NCBI GenBank assembly: GCA_014860625.1
Contig: JACZJJ010000040.1
Location: 1 to 36,207 of the forward strand
From: Bacteroidales bacterium
GTDB taxonomy: Bacteria > Bacteroidota > Bacteroidia > Bacteroidales > FEN-979
Length of the DNA: 36,207 bases
Direction of reading: 5' to 3'
Part shown: positions 23,670-33,249 of the stretch, piece by piece
How the letters are laid out: every line of letters begins with the position of its first letter
Position numbering within the stretch: the first letter of the stretch is position 1
Program-made: the position numbers and the translations under genes
Notes under the pieces: model-generated
The model's input: the letters and a program-made list of their open reading frames with translations, nothing else
Told to the model about the DNA's origin: nothing
Database searches by the model: none

Positions 23670-24626
23670 ATGGAGCCAGATTCAAATACAGCTAAATATC
23701 CCCTTGTATCTGTTATTACGGTAAATTTTAACCATTCCGATGTGACCTGCCTGATGCTGGAATCATTGTTTCAGATCTCATACCCAACAATCGAGGTTAT
23801 TGTGATCGACAATGGATCACCTGATGACAACCCCATCATCATAAAAGAAAAGTTTCCACAGGTTACCTACATGGAAACCGGCAGAAACCTGGGATTTGCC
23901 GGCGCCAACAATCTTGGCATCCTTGCTTCAAAAGGGAAATATATTCTCCTTCTAAACAATGACACCATTGTCCCCAAGGGATTCCTCGAACCGCTGGTAG
24001 CCAAGATGGAATCGGATCCGATGATAGGGGCTGTGAGCCCTAAAATCAAACTGTATTTCCATCCTGGGATGCTTCAATACACTGGGATCACGGATATCAA
24101 CCCCTATACTGGTAGAAGTTACTCCCGCGCTCTGTACAAAATGGACGAGGGGCAGTTTGACGAGGATATGATCACAGCTTATGCTCACGGAGCAGCCATG
24201 ATGGTTTCACGGAAAGTGCTGGAAGAGGTAGGGCTGATGAATACCACCTATTTCCTCTATTATGAAGAGTTGGACCTTGGTTACAGGATCAGGGAAGCAG
24301 GATACAAAATATGGTACGTTCATAATTCGGAGATTTTTCATAAGGAGTCGATATCCACCGGAAAACACAGTCCGCAAAAGACCTATTACATCAACCGAAG
24401 TCGTTTTCTCTACCTGAGAAGAAATGTGAAAGGGACTAAATTTATTCTCACCTTGCTGTTTCAGCTACTTTTCTCCATACCAAAAAATTCATTTAAGTTC
24501 CTTCTGCAGAGACGATTTGATCTTTTCATTGCCTATATGAAGGCAATAGGTTGGCAAATTGGTACCATCGGAAACCGTTCAATCCATTCCAATCCCACGA
24601 TGGCAGATTATGAATTAAAAAGCTAA
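23670..24626 (+). CDS. GT2 glycosyltransferase, tandem paralogue 3
   Basis: This is the third member of the triplet, 318 residues. It shows PLVSVITVNFNHSDVT, VIDNGSPDDN, LLNNDT (D98), GAVSPKIKL, AYAHGAAMMV and FLYYEELD, and ends with a longer tail than copies 1 and 2. It is closer to copy 1 than to copy 2 in the SDVTCLMLESL and GFAGANNLGI regions. A purine-rich AAAGGAG lies immediately before the ATG, closer than a normal Shine-Dalgarno. The 37-base gap before it is longer than the junction between copies 1 and 2. Role as for the other two: one cytosolic sugar transfer to the lipid carrier, specificity unknown. Confidence 0.85.
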   Translation: MEPDSNTAKYPLVSVITVNFNHSDVTCLMLESLFQISYPTIEVIVIDNGSPDDNPIIIKEKFPQVTYMETGRNLGFAGANNLGILASKGKYILLLNNDTIVPKGFLEPLVAKMESDPMIGAVSPKIKLYFHPGMLQYTGITDINPYTGRSYSRALYKMDEGQFDEDMITAYAHGAAMMVSRKVLEEVGLMNTTYFLYYEELDLGYRIREAGYKIWYVHNSEIFHKESISTGKHSPQKTYYINRSRFLYLRRNVKGTKFILTLLFQLLFSIPKNSFKFLLQRRFDLFIAYMKAIGWQIGTIGNRSIHSNPTMADYELKS

Positions 24627-24635
24627 TAAGTTCTT

Positions 24636-24643
24636 TATATTTG
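24636..24643 (+). promoter_or_regulatory. Putative internal -7 promoter element (TATATTTG)
   Basis: TATATTTG followed by C matches the Bacteroidota -7 consensus, about 38 bases before the GT2 gene at 24682, in the 55-base gap after the triplet. A -33 element is not evident. It would allow separate expression of the downstream half of the locus. Confidence 0.4.
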
Positions 24644-24681
24644 CATAAGTTATGTAGAACCCCTTACAGATTAAGCCCGAT

Positions 24682-25890
24682 ATGATAGAATCCATTCTCT
24701 ATTACCTGTTGATTGCTGTGCAACTTCTCATCATGGCTTACCTTGCGTTCGGAACTATATATATTTTAGTTTTTGCCATCGCATCGGTTTTCCCCTATCT
24801 GCCCAAACCATTACCACTGGTAAAACAAAACCGGATTGCGGTGATGGTTCCTGGGTACAAAGAGGATGCTGTCATCATTGAGACTGCAAAAGAGGCTTTT
24901 AACCAGGATTATCCGAAGGAGCTATTTGATGTAATCATCATTGCAGATTCCTTTTCAGAAGAGACTATTGAGACACTTAAGGCGATGCCTATAATTCTCA
25001 TCGAAGTCTCTTTTGAGACGAGCACGAAAGCAAAAGCTCTCAATAAGGCGATGGCTACCCTCCCGGAAGGGAAGTATGACATCGCCTTGATCCTTGATGC
25101 AGATAACATCATGGCTACTGATTTTCTTACCAGAATCAATCAATCCTTTAACAATGGGTATATCGCTGTCCAGGGGCACAGGGTTGCAAAGAACAAGGAT
25201 ACTGCATTTGCCATTCTAGACTCTATCAGTGAAGAGATCTCGAACAGCATATTCCGCAAAGGGCATAAAAGATTGGGCATTTCAGCAGGGCTGGCAGGGT
25301 CGGGCATGGCCTTTCAGTATGATTTTTTCAAAAAAATGATGTCGAAAGTCCATGCGATCGGCGGTTTTGACAAAGAGATAGAACTTATCATGACAAAAAA
25401 CGGGGTAAAAATAGAGTACCTCGACAAATGTTTTGTTTATGATGAAAAAGTGCAGGAGTCGGATGTGTTTGTAAAACAACGGCGCAGGTGGTTGTCGGCA
25501 CAGATCTATTATGCCTCTTTTTTTCCAAAAGCACTCTTGCATTTTATCAGCTACCAATACTTTGACCACCTCGACAAAGCGGCTCAAATGCTTTTACCAC
25601 CGCGTATCATGCTGATCGGACTTCTCCCAATCTTTTCCACGATTTCCTTTTTTGTGAATCCTCCCTGGATGACCTTATTGTGGTTGATATTGACCGCCAT
25701 AATGGTTCTGGGGATTTTCCTGGCCATTCCTCAAAAATCTTACAATAAAAGTTTGCTCATTGCATTGGCTGCGGTTCCCAAAGGATTCTTTTACATGTTC
25801 ATTTCACTGGTTAGTTCCCGGGGTGCTAACAAAAAATTTATTCACACTGCGCACAAAGCGGCTAAAGTTGAGACGCATAAAACTAATTAA
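24682..25890 (+). CDS. Membrane GT2 glycosyltransferase of the processive type
   Basis: The 402-residue protein has one N-terminal membrane helix (residues ~8-35), a cytosolic GT-A domain with VMVPGYKEDAVI, the metal-binding DAD (D139, D141) and the QRRRW motif (Q266-W270), and three or so helices at the C-terminus. The D,D,QxxRW arrangement is typical of cellulose- and hyaluronan-synthase-like enzymes that extend a chain and often extrude it. The third Asp region (GFDKEIEL) is not the textbook ED dyad, so processivity is not certain. A polymer made this way could bypass Wzx/Wzy, or the enzyme could add a single residue. It follows its own putative promoter and precedes the GT4 gene by 11 bases. 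Confidence 0.82.
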   Translation: MIESILYYLLIAVQLLIMAYLAFGTIYILVFAIASVFPYLPKPLPLVKQNRIAVMVPGYKEDAVIIETAKEAFNQDYPKELFDVIIIADSFSEETIETLKAMPIILIEVSFETSTKAKALNKAMATLPEGKYDIALILDADNIMATDFLTRINQSFNNGYIAVQGHRVAKNKDTAFAILDSISEEISNSIFRKGHKRLGISAGLAGSGMAFQYDFFKKMMSKVHAIGGFDKEIELIMTKNGVKIEYLDKCFVYDEKVQESDVFVKQRRRWLSAQIYYASFFPKALLHFISYQYFDHLDKAAQMLLPPRIMLIGLLPIFSTISFFVNPPWMTLLWLILTAIMVLGIFLAIPQKSYNKSLLIALAAVPKGFFYMFISLVSSRGANKKFIHTAHKAAKVETHKTN

Positions 25891-25901
25891 CAAGGGCTCA
25901 T

Positions 25902-27044
25902 ATGAAGATTGGAATTGAAGGACAGCGGTTATTCAGGGCAAAGAAACACGGAATGGACTTCGTTGCTCTGGAATTGATCAGAAACATACAAAAACTGGAT
26001 AAGGAGAATGAATATTTTGTATTTGTAAAACCCGACGAAGACAGATGTCTTGAATCAACGGATAATGTCAAGATTATTGAGCTAGAGGGTGGCCTATTTC
26101 CAATTTGGGAGCAAATTGCCTTACCCAAAGCAGTGAAATCATATGGGTGTGACCTTATCCATTGCACCAGCAATACTGCTCCAAACTTTGGCTCTATACC
26201 CCTGATCCTGACCCTGCATGACATTTTTTTCCTGGAAACCTTCAGCCTTTTTACAAAAAGTTATTCCCTCTACCAGCGGTTCGGAAACACTTACCGTCGA
26301 TTTACGGTCCCTCCCCTCATCCATAAGGCAAAGAAAGTTATTACGGTATCTGAATCGGAGAAATCACGGATCGTTCATTTCTTCAAGATTGATGAGAAGA
26401 AGGTGAAAGTGATCTACAACGGCGTAAGTGACAAGTTTCACCAACCAGTGTCTGAAGAGGAAAAGATCAGGATAAAGGAGCTATATGGTTTGCCAGAGAG
26501 ATACATCTTTCACCTTGGGAACACCGATCCCAAGAAAAACACAGAACGGGTTGTGGAAGCCTATATCCGATACTTCGATATGTGCGAACACAAGATCCCA
26601 CTTGTTATGGCCGATTACCCCGAAATCATGGTGAATCTTATTCTTACCAACCATGGCCGGATGGATCTGAAGAAATATATATACCGATTGGATTATATTG
26701 TAAATAATGACCTCCCGGCAATCTACACCATGGCTGAGATATTTCTCTATCCCTCACTAAGGGAAAGTTTCGGTATCCCGTTGCTTGAGGCTATGAGCTG
26801 CGGAACTGCAGTTATTTCTTCCAATGTTTTTGCCATGCCCGAAGTTGCCGAAGATGCTGCGTATCTGATAGATCCAGCAAATCCAGAGGATCTTGCAGCT
26901 GCAATACAGGAGCTGATTGCACATCCTGAACTCCGCCAGGCTTATATCGAAAAAGGATTGATCCAATCCAGGAAATTTTCATGGCAGAAGATGGCGATGG
27001 AGTATATTGAGGTTTATGAGAGTATCGTGAATAAGAGTACATGA
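25902..27044 (+). CDS. GT4 family glycosyltransferase
   Basis: This 380-residue enzyme has a GT-B fold of family 4. The N-terminal acceptor domain opens MKIGIEGQRLFRAKKHGMD; the linker has KKVKVIYNGVS and FHLGNTDPKKNTERVVEAY; the donor domain carries the retaining GT4 signature E-x7-E (E288 to E296, in RESFGIPLLEAMSCG). This predicts a retaining alpha-linkage. The protein has no clear membrane helix and would act on the lipid-linked precursor at the inner membrane's cytosolic face. It starts 11 bases after the membrane GT2. The following gene begins 20 bases after its stop. The family is sure, the sugar not. Confidence 0.9.
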   Translation: MKIGIEGQRLFRAKKHGMDFVALELIRNIQKLDKENEYFVFVKPDEDRCLESTDNVKIIELEGGLFPIWEQIALPKAVKSYGCDLIHCTSNTAPNFGSIPLILTLHDIFFLETFSLFTKSYSLYQRFGNTYRRFTVPPLIHKAKKVITVSESEKSRIVHFFKIDEKKVKVIYNGVSDKFHQPVSEEEKIRIKELYGLPERYIFHLGNTDPKKNTERVVEAYIRYFDMCEHKIPLVMADYPEIMVNLILTNHGRMDLKKYIYRLDYIVNNDLPAIYTMAEIFLYPSLRESFGIPLLEAMSCGTAVISSNVFAMPEVAEDAAYLIDPANPEDLAAAIQELIAHPELRQAYIEKGLIQSRKFSWQKMAMEYIEVYESIVNKST

Positions 27045-27064
27045 TTCAACCAATGTAAAAACTT

Positions 27065-29476
27065 ATGGTAAATAGGGATTTTATAATTTTCGGGTTGCAA
27101 CCTTGGGATATCCCTATTGGAAGTACGTGTAAATATACTGCAACTGAAATTTCAAAGAAAAACAGAGTCCTCTTTGTCAACTTACCAGTCACCAGAAAAT
27201 CTCTTTTAAAGGATCCTGATGATCCTCAAATCAGGAAACGTAATAATGTCCTTAAAGGGATTGAGCCCTCCTTAGAACAGATCTCCCCTGGCTTTTGGGT
27301 ATTTAACCCGAAAATGATCCATGAGTCTATAAACTGGATCCCCTTTCACAAATTGTTCAAATTTCTGAATTACCTGAACGAAAGGAAGTTCTCTAAAGAG
27401 ATAAAGAAAGCCATTAAACAATTAAATTTTCATAATTACATCATCCTGAACGATAACTCTATGCTTTCGGGATTTAATTTAAAAGAGCTGCTTAAACCAA
27501 GTCTCTATATTTACCTGCTTCGGGATGCTGTAACTATGGTGGATTACCATAAAAAACACGGAGCAAGGATGGAGCCGGAACTGATTGCCAAATCTGATCT
27601 TACTGTTACAAACTCCGATTACTTTTTTGAATTCGCGAAAAAATACAATCCTAACTCGTATATGATTGGGCAGGGCTGTGATGTAGCGATGTATAGTGAC
27701 AATGTGGAAGAACAGCCGGAACCATCTGATATTCACAATATTCCAGGGCCAATAATTGGGTTTACCGGCGCCTTGACAACGATTAGATTAGACCCGCAGA
27801 TTTTAATAAATGTAGCAAAAACCCGTTCTGATTGGAATATTGTTCTTGTGGGCCCGGAGGATGAAGAATTCAGGTGCAGTGAACTTCATCAACTCCAAAA
27901 TGTCCATTTTCTAGGAAGAAAAGATCCGGAACAACTGCCTGCATATGTCAAAGCATTTGATGTAGCAATAAATCCTCAGATTATCAATCCAATCACGAAT
28001 ATTAATTACCCTCTCAAAATCGATGAATATCTTGCCATGGGGAAGCCAATAGTGGCTTCCAAAACAACATTTATGAACTACTTCAAGGATTCTGTATACC
28101 TGGCATCTACGAATCATGAATGGGTTTTGCAAATCGAAAGAGCGTTGCAGGAGGATTCTGCTCTTTTAGTTGCTGAAAGAAAAGCTATAGCCAAAGAGCA
28201 TAGTTGGGAAAATTTTGTTGAAAAAATTTACACTTACGCTATGGAAAGAGAAACGAACAAAAAGGCCCCAATCCAGCCAAATTGCGACGTTGTAATGACG
28301 GGGCTTCAGCCCTGGCATCTTGCAATGGGGGGAAATGCAGCAAATATGGCCAAAGAGTTGTCAAAACATCACCGGGTTCTCTATGTAAATTATGCTGCTG
28401 ACAGACTTTCATTACTTTTAGGACGAAAGAGTGATGATGTAAAAAAATACAAAGAAGCAAAGGCAAGCCCTTCTGCAGCGATTGAAAAAGTTGCAGAAAA
28501 CCTGTGGATATATACTCCGGACGTTTTGATGGAACCCGTTGGAAGAATAAAACCACGGTGCATTTTTGATCGGATCAACGCGATTAACATGAAGCGGTTT
28601 GGGAATAAGGTAAAATATGCTGTTTCGCAATTGAATTTCCGCGATTTTGTTCTTTTAACAGATAGCGATTTCTTTCGGAGCTTCAGATTGAAAGAGATCC
28701 TGGATCCTGCAGTATTTGTCTATTATATCAGGGATAATATGATCGCGACAGATTTTTACCGAAACCATGGTGCCAGAGTTGAGGAGGCTATGATCAGGAA
28801 AGCAGATCTCGTGGCAACAAATTCAGAATTCCTGGCTTCATATGCGCGGAATTTTAACCCCAACTCATATTATGTTGGACAAGGTTGTGATTCTGAACTA
28901 TTTAACCCGGATAAAATGAGTGACATTCCTGGTGATATGAAACCTATCAGGAAGAAATTTCAGCTTATTGTTGGATATGTTGGGGCATTAAGAAGCCTCA
29001 GGATTGATCTTGGATTGCTGGAGCATGTAGCCTCAAGCCGCCCCGACTGGGCATTGGTTTTGGTAGGATGGGAAGATGAAGCCTTTAAAAACAGTAAATT
29101 ACATGAACTGCCTAATGTGTTCTTTCTTGGTCCCAAAAAAGAGCACGAATTGCCTGACTATATATTTTCATTCGATGTTGCAATCAATCCACAGGTATAC
29201 AATGAGATTACCAGGGGTAATTACCCCCGGAAAATTGATGAGTATCTCGCTATGGGGAAACCTGTTGTGGCTACAAAGACCGAAGCAATGGAGATGTTTT
29301 CCGACTTCTGTTTTCTTGGACGAACGCCAGAGGATTATTGCAGGTTGATTGAAGAAGCTTTCAACACCGACACTCCGGAGCTTCACGAAAAAAGAATCCA
29401 GCTGGGAAGACTTCATAGCTGGGAGAATAATATCCGGGAAATATTTGCCGCCATTGATAAAACAATAAATCAATAA
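27065..29476 (+). CDS. Fused double glycosyltransferase (internal tandem duplication)
   Basis: One 803-residue ORF holds two homologous GT-B-type halves offset by about 403 residues. Half 1 opens DFIIFGLQPWDIPIG (from residue 5), half 2 DVVMTGLQPWHLAMG (from 408). Both then show HGAR, NPNSY with GQGCD, a VGP/VGW donor-side segment, VAINPQ and KIDEYLAMGKP followed by VAxKT. The layout resembles TuaH-type teichuronic acid glycosyltransferases, where a single half is a whole enzyme. Both halves keep the conserved motifs, so both may be active, adding two residues in succession or acting as an internal dimer. No frameshift or stop lies between them. It starts 20 bases after the GT4 gene. Confidence 0.85.
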   Translation: MVNRDFIIFGLQPWDIPIGSTCKYTATEISKKNRVLFVNLPVTRKSLLKDPDDPQIRKRNNVLKGIEPSLEQISPGFWVFNPKMIHESINWIPFHKLFKFLNYLNERKFSKEIKKAIKQLNFHNYIILNDNSMLSGFNLKELLKPSLYIYLLRDAVTMVDYHKKHGARMEPELIAKSDLTVTNSDYFFEFAKKYNPNSYMIGQGCDVAMYSDNVEEQPEPSDIHNIPGPIIGFTGALTTIRLDPQILINVAKTRSDWNIVLVGPEDEEFRCSELHQLQNVHFLGRKDPEQLPAYVKAFDVAINPQIINPITNINYPLKIDEYLAMGKPIVASKTTFMNYFKDSVYLASTNHEWVLQIERALQEDSALLVAERKAIAKEHSWENFVEKIYTYAMERETNKKAPIQPNCDVVMTGLQPWHLAMGGNAANMAKELSKHHRVLYVNYAADRLSLLLGRKSDDVKKYKEAKASPSAAIEKVAENLWIYTPDVLMEPVGRIKPRCIFDRINAINMKRFGNKVKYAVSQLNFRDFVLLTDSDFFRSFRLKEILDPAVFVYYIRDNMIATDFYRNHGARVEEAMIRKADLVATNSEFLASYARNFNPNSYYVGQGCDSELFNPDKMSDIPGDMKPIRKKFQLIVGYVGALRSLRIDLGLLEHVASSRPDWALVLVGWEDEAFKNSKLHELPNVFFLGPKKEHELPDYIFSFDVAINPQVYNEITRGNYPRKIDEYLAMGKPVVATKTEAMEMFSDFCFLGRTPEDYCRLIEEAFNTDTPELHEKRIQLGRLHSWENNIREIFAAIDKTINQ

Positions 29477-29515
29477 CAGAATTCTTAAAGAAGTCACATA
29501 TCGTAATTCAGTATT

Positions 29516-31387
29516 ATGGATATTCAATTCATTGGAAGTTTCTCAACATCCGGAGAGCATGACCTCACAATTCCTTCCTTCAAAGTCTCTCATACAAAAG
29601 TCGGGAATCTATTGATTTATGGAAAGTACCATCATGAGTCGGAGGGAGAATATGACCTGACTATTTGGGGTACAATAATTAATCTTTCAGAGATAGGCCG
29701 AACACTCGGAATCAAAAACGATGCACCGCTTCGTCTCCTGGATCTATTTATGATGCATCCTTTAGAAACAATCCTCCCGCTGATAGACGGAAATGTGACA
29801 GGAATTCTTACCTCCAAATCCTCCACCATCATTTTCCGTGACAAAAATGGCGGTGGAGTACCGGTTTACTATTCCACGGATTATTTTTCAACCCATGTTG
29901 ATGGGTTGCGGGCCACGTTGATGTCAGACCTACAACCTGATCTTCAAGCTATCTCCTTTTTTCTGACACATGGATATATCCCCTCTCCTCACACAGGATT
30001 TCAGGGTATCTCAAAAATCCCTGCAGGACATTATCTCGTTCATAAAAACGGTGATAAGTCTCTTTCGAATGCTTTTCCATTCAGTGATTTCACTGCTAAC
30101 AACCAACGACTGAAAATCTCAGAAAAGGAAGCAATCGAGCAATACACTGAACTTCACAGGAACGCTATACGAAAACGGATCAGCCACGACAGCACGGTTG
30201 GAATTCTACTTAGTGGCGGATATGACTCCGGAGGAAATCTGGCACGTCTCCGGGATGTATACTCAGGAACAGTGAAGTCGTTTTCTATTGGATTCAAAGG
30301 AAACCCCTGGAGTGAACTTCCTCACGCCAGGCAATTTGCAAAGCTTTTTGATACAGACCATTATGAATACGAAATGGATGGTACAGAGATTGAATACCTT
30401 CCTGAGATTATAAATGGATTTTCCGATCCTTTCCAGGAAAACGGGCTGATGGTAAACATCTGTGCCATGAAACTTCTTGTTAGCCAACATCCTGTTTCAA
30501 CAACCATTTGCGGAGAAGGAAATGATCAGCTTTTTGGGATTCACAGCAGAGAATTGGCCATCCACTATGTATCAGGGAAAACTGGTCTAAACATCGCACA
30601 AAAGGGACTTGAAGCGGTGATAAAAAACCGACCATTTCTACCGGAGAATCTTTTCTATAGGATTCAATTCAATAACGACCGGATTCTTCATATACTTCGC
30701 AGTGACCGATTTGGTTTCAGGCCAGTTGAACAACGCTTACTTTTCAAGGAATCATTGGATCCAATTCCGGATGCCCCCATGTATAATAACAAGTTTCCGT
30801 ATAAAACGTTTGACGACCTCTATCTGGGAAAAACATATTTTCTTGATATTCAGCAAATAACAAATGAGATTATTGTTTATAAGGCTGCCAACACATCCAG
30901 ACTTTTCGGCAATACCTTAGGATTTCCACTGCTGGACATGGAAATCTACCGGTTTATAACCAGTTTGCCGATCTCATACCGTATACATGGATCACTCTCA
31001 GAAATAATCCGGGGAAATGGTATAAGTAAATATCTATATAAAGCCAGCCTGAAAGGGGAACTTCCTGAAAAAATTGTTGGAAGAAAAAAACAGGGTGGTT
31101 TTGCCCCCTTGATGATCTTTTTCACGGATGAAAACAGAAGAGAACGCATTTTTCAGTACATTTTATCCTCCGAGCTAACAAAACAACTACTCAATCCTGA
31201 AGAATTAAAACTCTTTCTAACCAAATTCTCAACAGAGATTCACCAGAAAGATAAGTGGTTTTGGTACGATCAATCCCAATGTTTTCGAATATTTTCTTTA
31301 CTTGTACTGACCATCTGGTGGGATCAGTTTATAAATAATAAAGTATTTTCCAAACTTTCTGACTATATCGGCGTAGAAGTAAAGTAG
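29516..31387 (+). CDS. Asparagine synthetase-like amidotransferase without glutaminase cysteine
   Basis: The 623-residue protein has the two-domain layout of asparagine synthetase B: an N-terminal Ntn-hydrolase-like domain (~1-200) and a C-terminal ATP-pyrophosphatase domain with the PP-loop SGGYDS (233-238) and CGEGNDQLFG (from 332). The N-terminus reads MDIQFIGSF, with no Cys2, and an in-frame TAA 10 bases upstream of the ATG excludes a longer start. Without the nucleophilic cysteine it cannot hydrolyse glutamine itself; it may use free ammonia or make a different acyl-adenylate. In glycan loci such enzymes are thought to amidate uronic acids. Adjacent genes encode glycosyltransferases and an acyltransferase. 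The substrate is inferred, not shown. Confidence 0.82.
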   Translation: MDIQFIGSFSTSGEHDLTIPSFKVSHTKVGNLLIYGKYHHESEGEYDLTIWGTIINLSEIGRTLGIKNDAPLRLLDLFMMHPLETILPLIDGNVTGILTSKSSTIIFRDKNGGGVPVYYSTDYFSTHVDGLRATLMSDLQPDLQAISFFLTHGYIPSPHTGFQGISKIPAGHYLVHKNGDKSLSNAFPFSDFTANNQRLKISEKEAIEQYTELHRNAIRKRISHDSTVGILLSGGYDSGGNLARLRDVYSGTVKSFSIGFKGNPWSELPHARQFAKLFDTDHYEYEMDGTEIEYLPEIINGFSDPFQENGLMVNICAMKLLVSQHPVSTTICGEGNDQLFGIHSRELAIHYVSGKTGLNIAQKGLEAVIKNRPFLPENLFYRIQFNNDRILHILRSDRFGFRPVEQRLLFKESLDPIPDAPMYNNKFPYKTFDDLYLGKTYFLDIQQITNEIIVYKAANTSRLFGNTLGFPLLDMEIYRFITSLPISYRIHGSLSEIIRGNGISKYLYKASLKGELPEKIVGRKKQGGFAPLMIFFTDENRRERIFQYILSSELTKQLLNPEELKLFLTKFSTEIHQKDKWFWYDQSQCFRIFSLLVLTIWWDQFINNKVFSKLSDYIGVEVK

Positions 31388-31411
31388 AACCCAGTATTAA
31401 ATGTCCGTCCC

Positions 31412-32032
31412 ATGAGCACTATCGAAAAAATTAAAGCAAATCCAACGCTGAAAGCATTTTTTCTTTATTTGCTCATTCCCCGAAATCAGGCAAGACCACG
31501 ATGGTGGGTGAAATGGTTTCTCAATCCCTTTATCCACCACAAAGGGAAGAAATCATTGATTTGTAGCAGGACCCGGATGGACATTCTTCCTTTCAACAAG
31601 TTTTATATGGGAGATGACTCAACCATCGAGGATTTTACAACGATCAACAATGGGGTTGGCGATATCTATATTGGTGACCGAACACGCATCGGGCTTGGTT
31701 GTACCCTGATAGGACCGGTAAAAATCGGGAACGACGTGAGGCTAGCCCAGAATATTGTGATGTCGGGATTGAACCACAACTACACAGATATTTCACTACC
31801 AATCTCGGAACAGGGTGTGACAACAAACACCATTACCGTAGAAGATGAAGTTTGGATAGGCGCCAACTGCGTGATACTGCCTGGTGTTACGGTGAAGAAG
31901 CATGCAGTGGTTGCAGCGGGAAGCATTGTCAGACGGAATGTACCTGCCTATTCAGTTGTTGCCGGAAATCCGGCAAAGGTGATGAAGAAGTACAACAAGG
32001 AGACGAACATCTGGGAATTTGTTGAAAAATAA
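31412..32032 (+). CDS. Left-handed beta-helix (hexapeptide repeat) acyltransferase
   Basis: The 206-residue protein has an N-terminal helical part (~1-60), then many hexapeptide repeats of the left-handed beta-helix type, visible as [28 protein letters not shown] and later [19 protein letters not shown]; the probable catalytic histidine is in GLNHNY. The end [11 protein letters not shown] is typical of the WcaF/WbbJ/CysE-like acetyltransferases of polysaccharide loci. It would transfer an acetyl (or other acyl) group from acyl-CoA to a sugar in the cytosol. It starts 24 bases after the amidotransferase gene and is followed at 12 bases by a GT2 gene. Acceptor unknown. Confidence 0.87.
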   Translation: MSTIEKIKANPTLKAFFLYLLIPRNQARPRWWVKWFLNPFIHHKGKKSLICSRTRMDILPFNKFYMGDDSTIEDFTTINNGVGDIYIGDRTRIGLGCTLIGPVKIGNDVRLAQNIVMSGLNHNYTDISLPISEQGVTTNTITVEDEVWIGANCVILPGVTVKKHAVVAAGSIVRRNVPAYSVVAGNPAKVMKKYNKETNIWEFVEK

Positions 32033-32044
32033 AACCATATACCG

Positions 32045-33226
32045 ATGCAAACAATTGAGGTACTTTTCTGGATCTTTCTCTTCATCATATTCTATGCCTA
32101 CCTTGGCTATGGAATTCTTCTGTTCGTCCTGATAAGGCTGAAACGGCTTTTCGGGAAGAAAGCTGCCGAGCAGACAAACGAGACCTATGAACCGGAAGTC
32201 ACCCTGTTTGTTGCAGCATTTAACGAGAAAGATTTTTTAGCCCAGAAGATAGAAAACTCCAGGTCTCTCGACTATCCGAAAGAGAAAGTTCGCCAGATCT
32301 GGGTTACCGACGGTTCCAATGATGGCACACCGGACCTCCTGAAACAATATGAGGGGGTGGAGGTTTACCACAAACCTGAACGGGCAGGAAAAATTGCTGC
32401 CATGAACAGGGGAATGGAGTTTGTAAAAACTCCGATTGTCATCTTCTCAGACGGAAACACCATGTTGGGAAAAGAGTCCATCCGCCGGATCGTAAATCTC
32501 TTCAAGGATCCCAATGTAGGGTGTGTCTCCGGGGAAAAACGGGTAGCACTAACCGGGTCAACAGCAGCAACAGAAGGTATCTACTGGAAATATGAGAGCA
32601 CACTGAAGAAATGGGACGCTGAGTTGAATACAGTCGTGGGAGCTGCCGGAGAACTTTTTGCAGTAAGAACTGAACTTCATGAACCTGTTGAACCTGATAC
32701 GCTCCTTGACGACTTCATCATTTCACTTCGGATTGCAGAAAAGGGGTATAAGATCCAGTATGACCCTGAAGCATATGCTCTGGAAAATCCATCTGCCAAT
32801 GTGAGGGAAGAGTTGAAACGAAAGATCCGGATCTCTGCAGGGGGCATCCAGTCGATTGTTAGACTGAAGGAGCTGCTCAATCCTTTCAAATACGGGCTTC
32901 TCTCCTTCCAGTATATATCACATCGTGTGTTACGCTGGACGCTGGCTCCTATCGGACTCCTTGTTATCCTTGTATGCAATTTCTTCCTTGCCATGCAGGC
33001 AGGATTCTTTTCCTGGGAAAATATCTATGTATGGCTATTCTGGGGACAAGTTGTCTTCTATATTGCCGCTCTCACCGGCTGGCTTCTGGAAGACCGGAAC
33101 ATAAAAGTAAAGCTACTCTATATCCCATTCTACTTTTTCATTATGAACCTGGCAGTTTATCTGGGGTTTTTCAGGTACATCAAACGGCAGCAGTCTGTGA
33201 ATTGGGAGCGGGCAAAAAGAGGATAA
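32045..33226 (+). CDS. Membrane GT2 family glycosyltransferase
   Basis: The 393-residue enzyme begins with a hydrophobic helix (residues ~6-32), followed by a GT-A domain with EVTLFVAAFNEKDF, a DxN-type metal site (D136, N138 in FSDGN) where DxD is usual, the acidic LLDDFII (D222, D223) that supplies the catalytic base, and KRKIRISAG in place of QxxRW. Three or four helices close the protein. This is the BcsA/NodC-like shape without a perfect processive signature. It would add sugars at the inner membrane. It starts 12 bases after the acyltransferase gene and ends 23 bases before the beta-helix gene. Confidence 0.85.
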   Translation: MQTIEVLFWIFLFIIFYAYLGYGILLFVLIRLKRLFGKKAAEQTNETYEPEVTLFVAAFNEKDFLAQKIENSRSLDYPKEKVRQIWVTDGSNDGTPDLLKQYEGVEVYHKPERAGKIAAMNRGMEFVKTPIVIFSDGNTMLGKESIRRIVNLFKDPNVGCVSGEKRVALTGSTAATEGIYWKYESTLKKWDAELNTVVGAAGELFAVRTELHEPVEPDTLLDDFIISLRIAEKGYKIQYDPEAYALENPSANVREELKRKIRISAGGIQSIVRLKELLNPFKYGLLSFQYISHRVLRWTLAPIGLLVILVCNFFLAMQAGFFSWENIYVWLFWGQVVFYIAALTGWLLEDRNIKVKLLYIPFYFFIMNLAVYLGFFRYIKRQQSVNWERAKRG

Positions 33227-33249
33227 CGAATGAAACAAAACATATTTGT

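Noticed and set aside
32974-33249. N-terminal extension of the beta-helix gene
   Set aside because: It overlaps the GT2 gene in another frame; the signal peptide begins exactly at the ATG at 33250.
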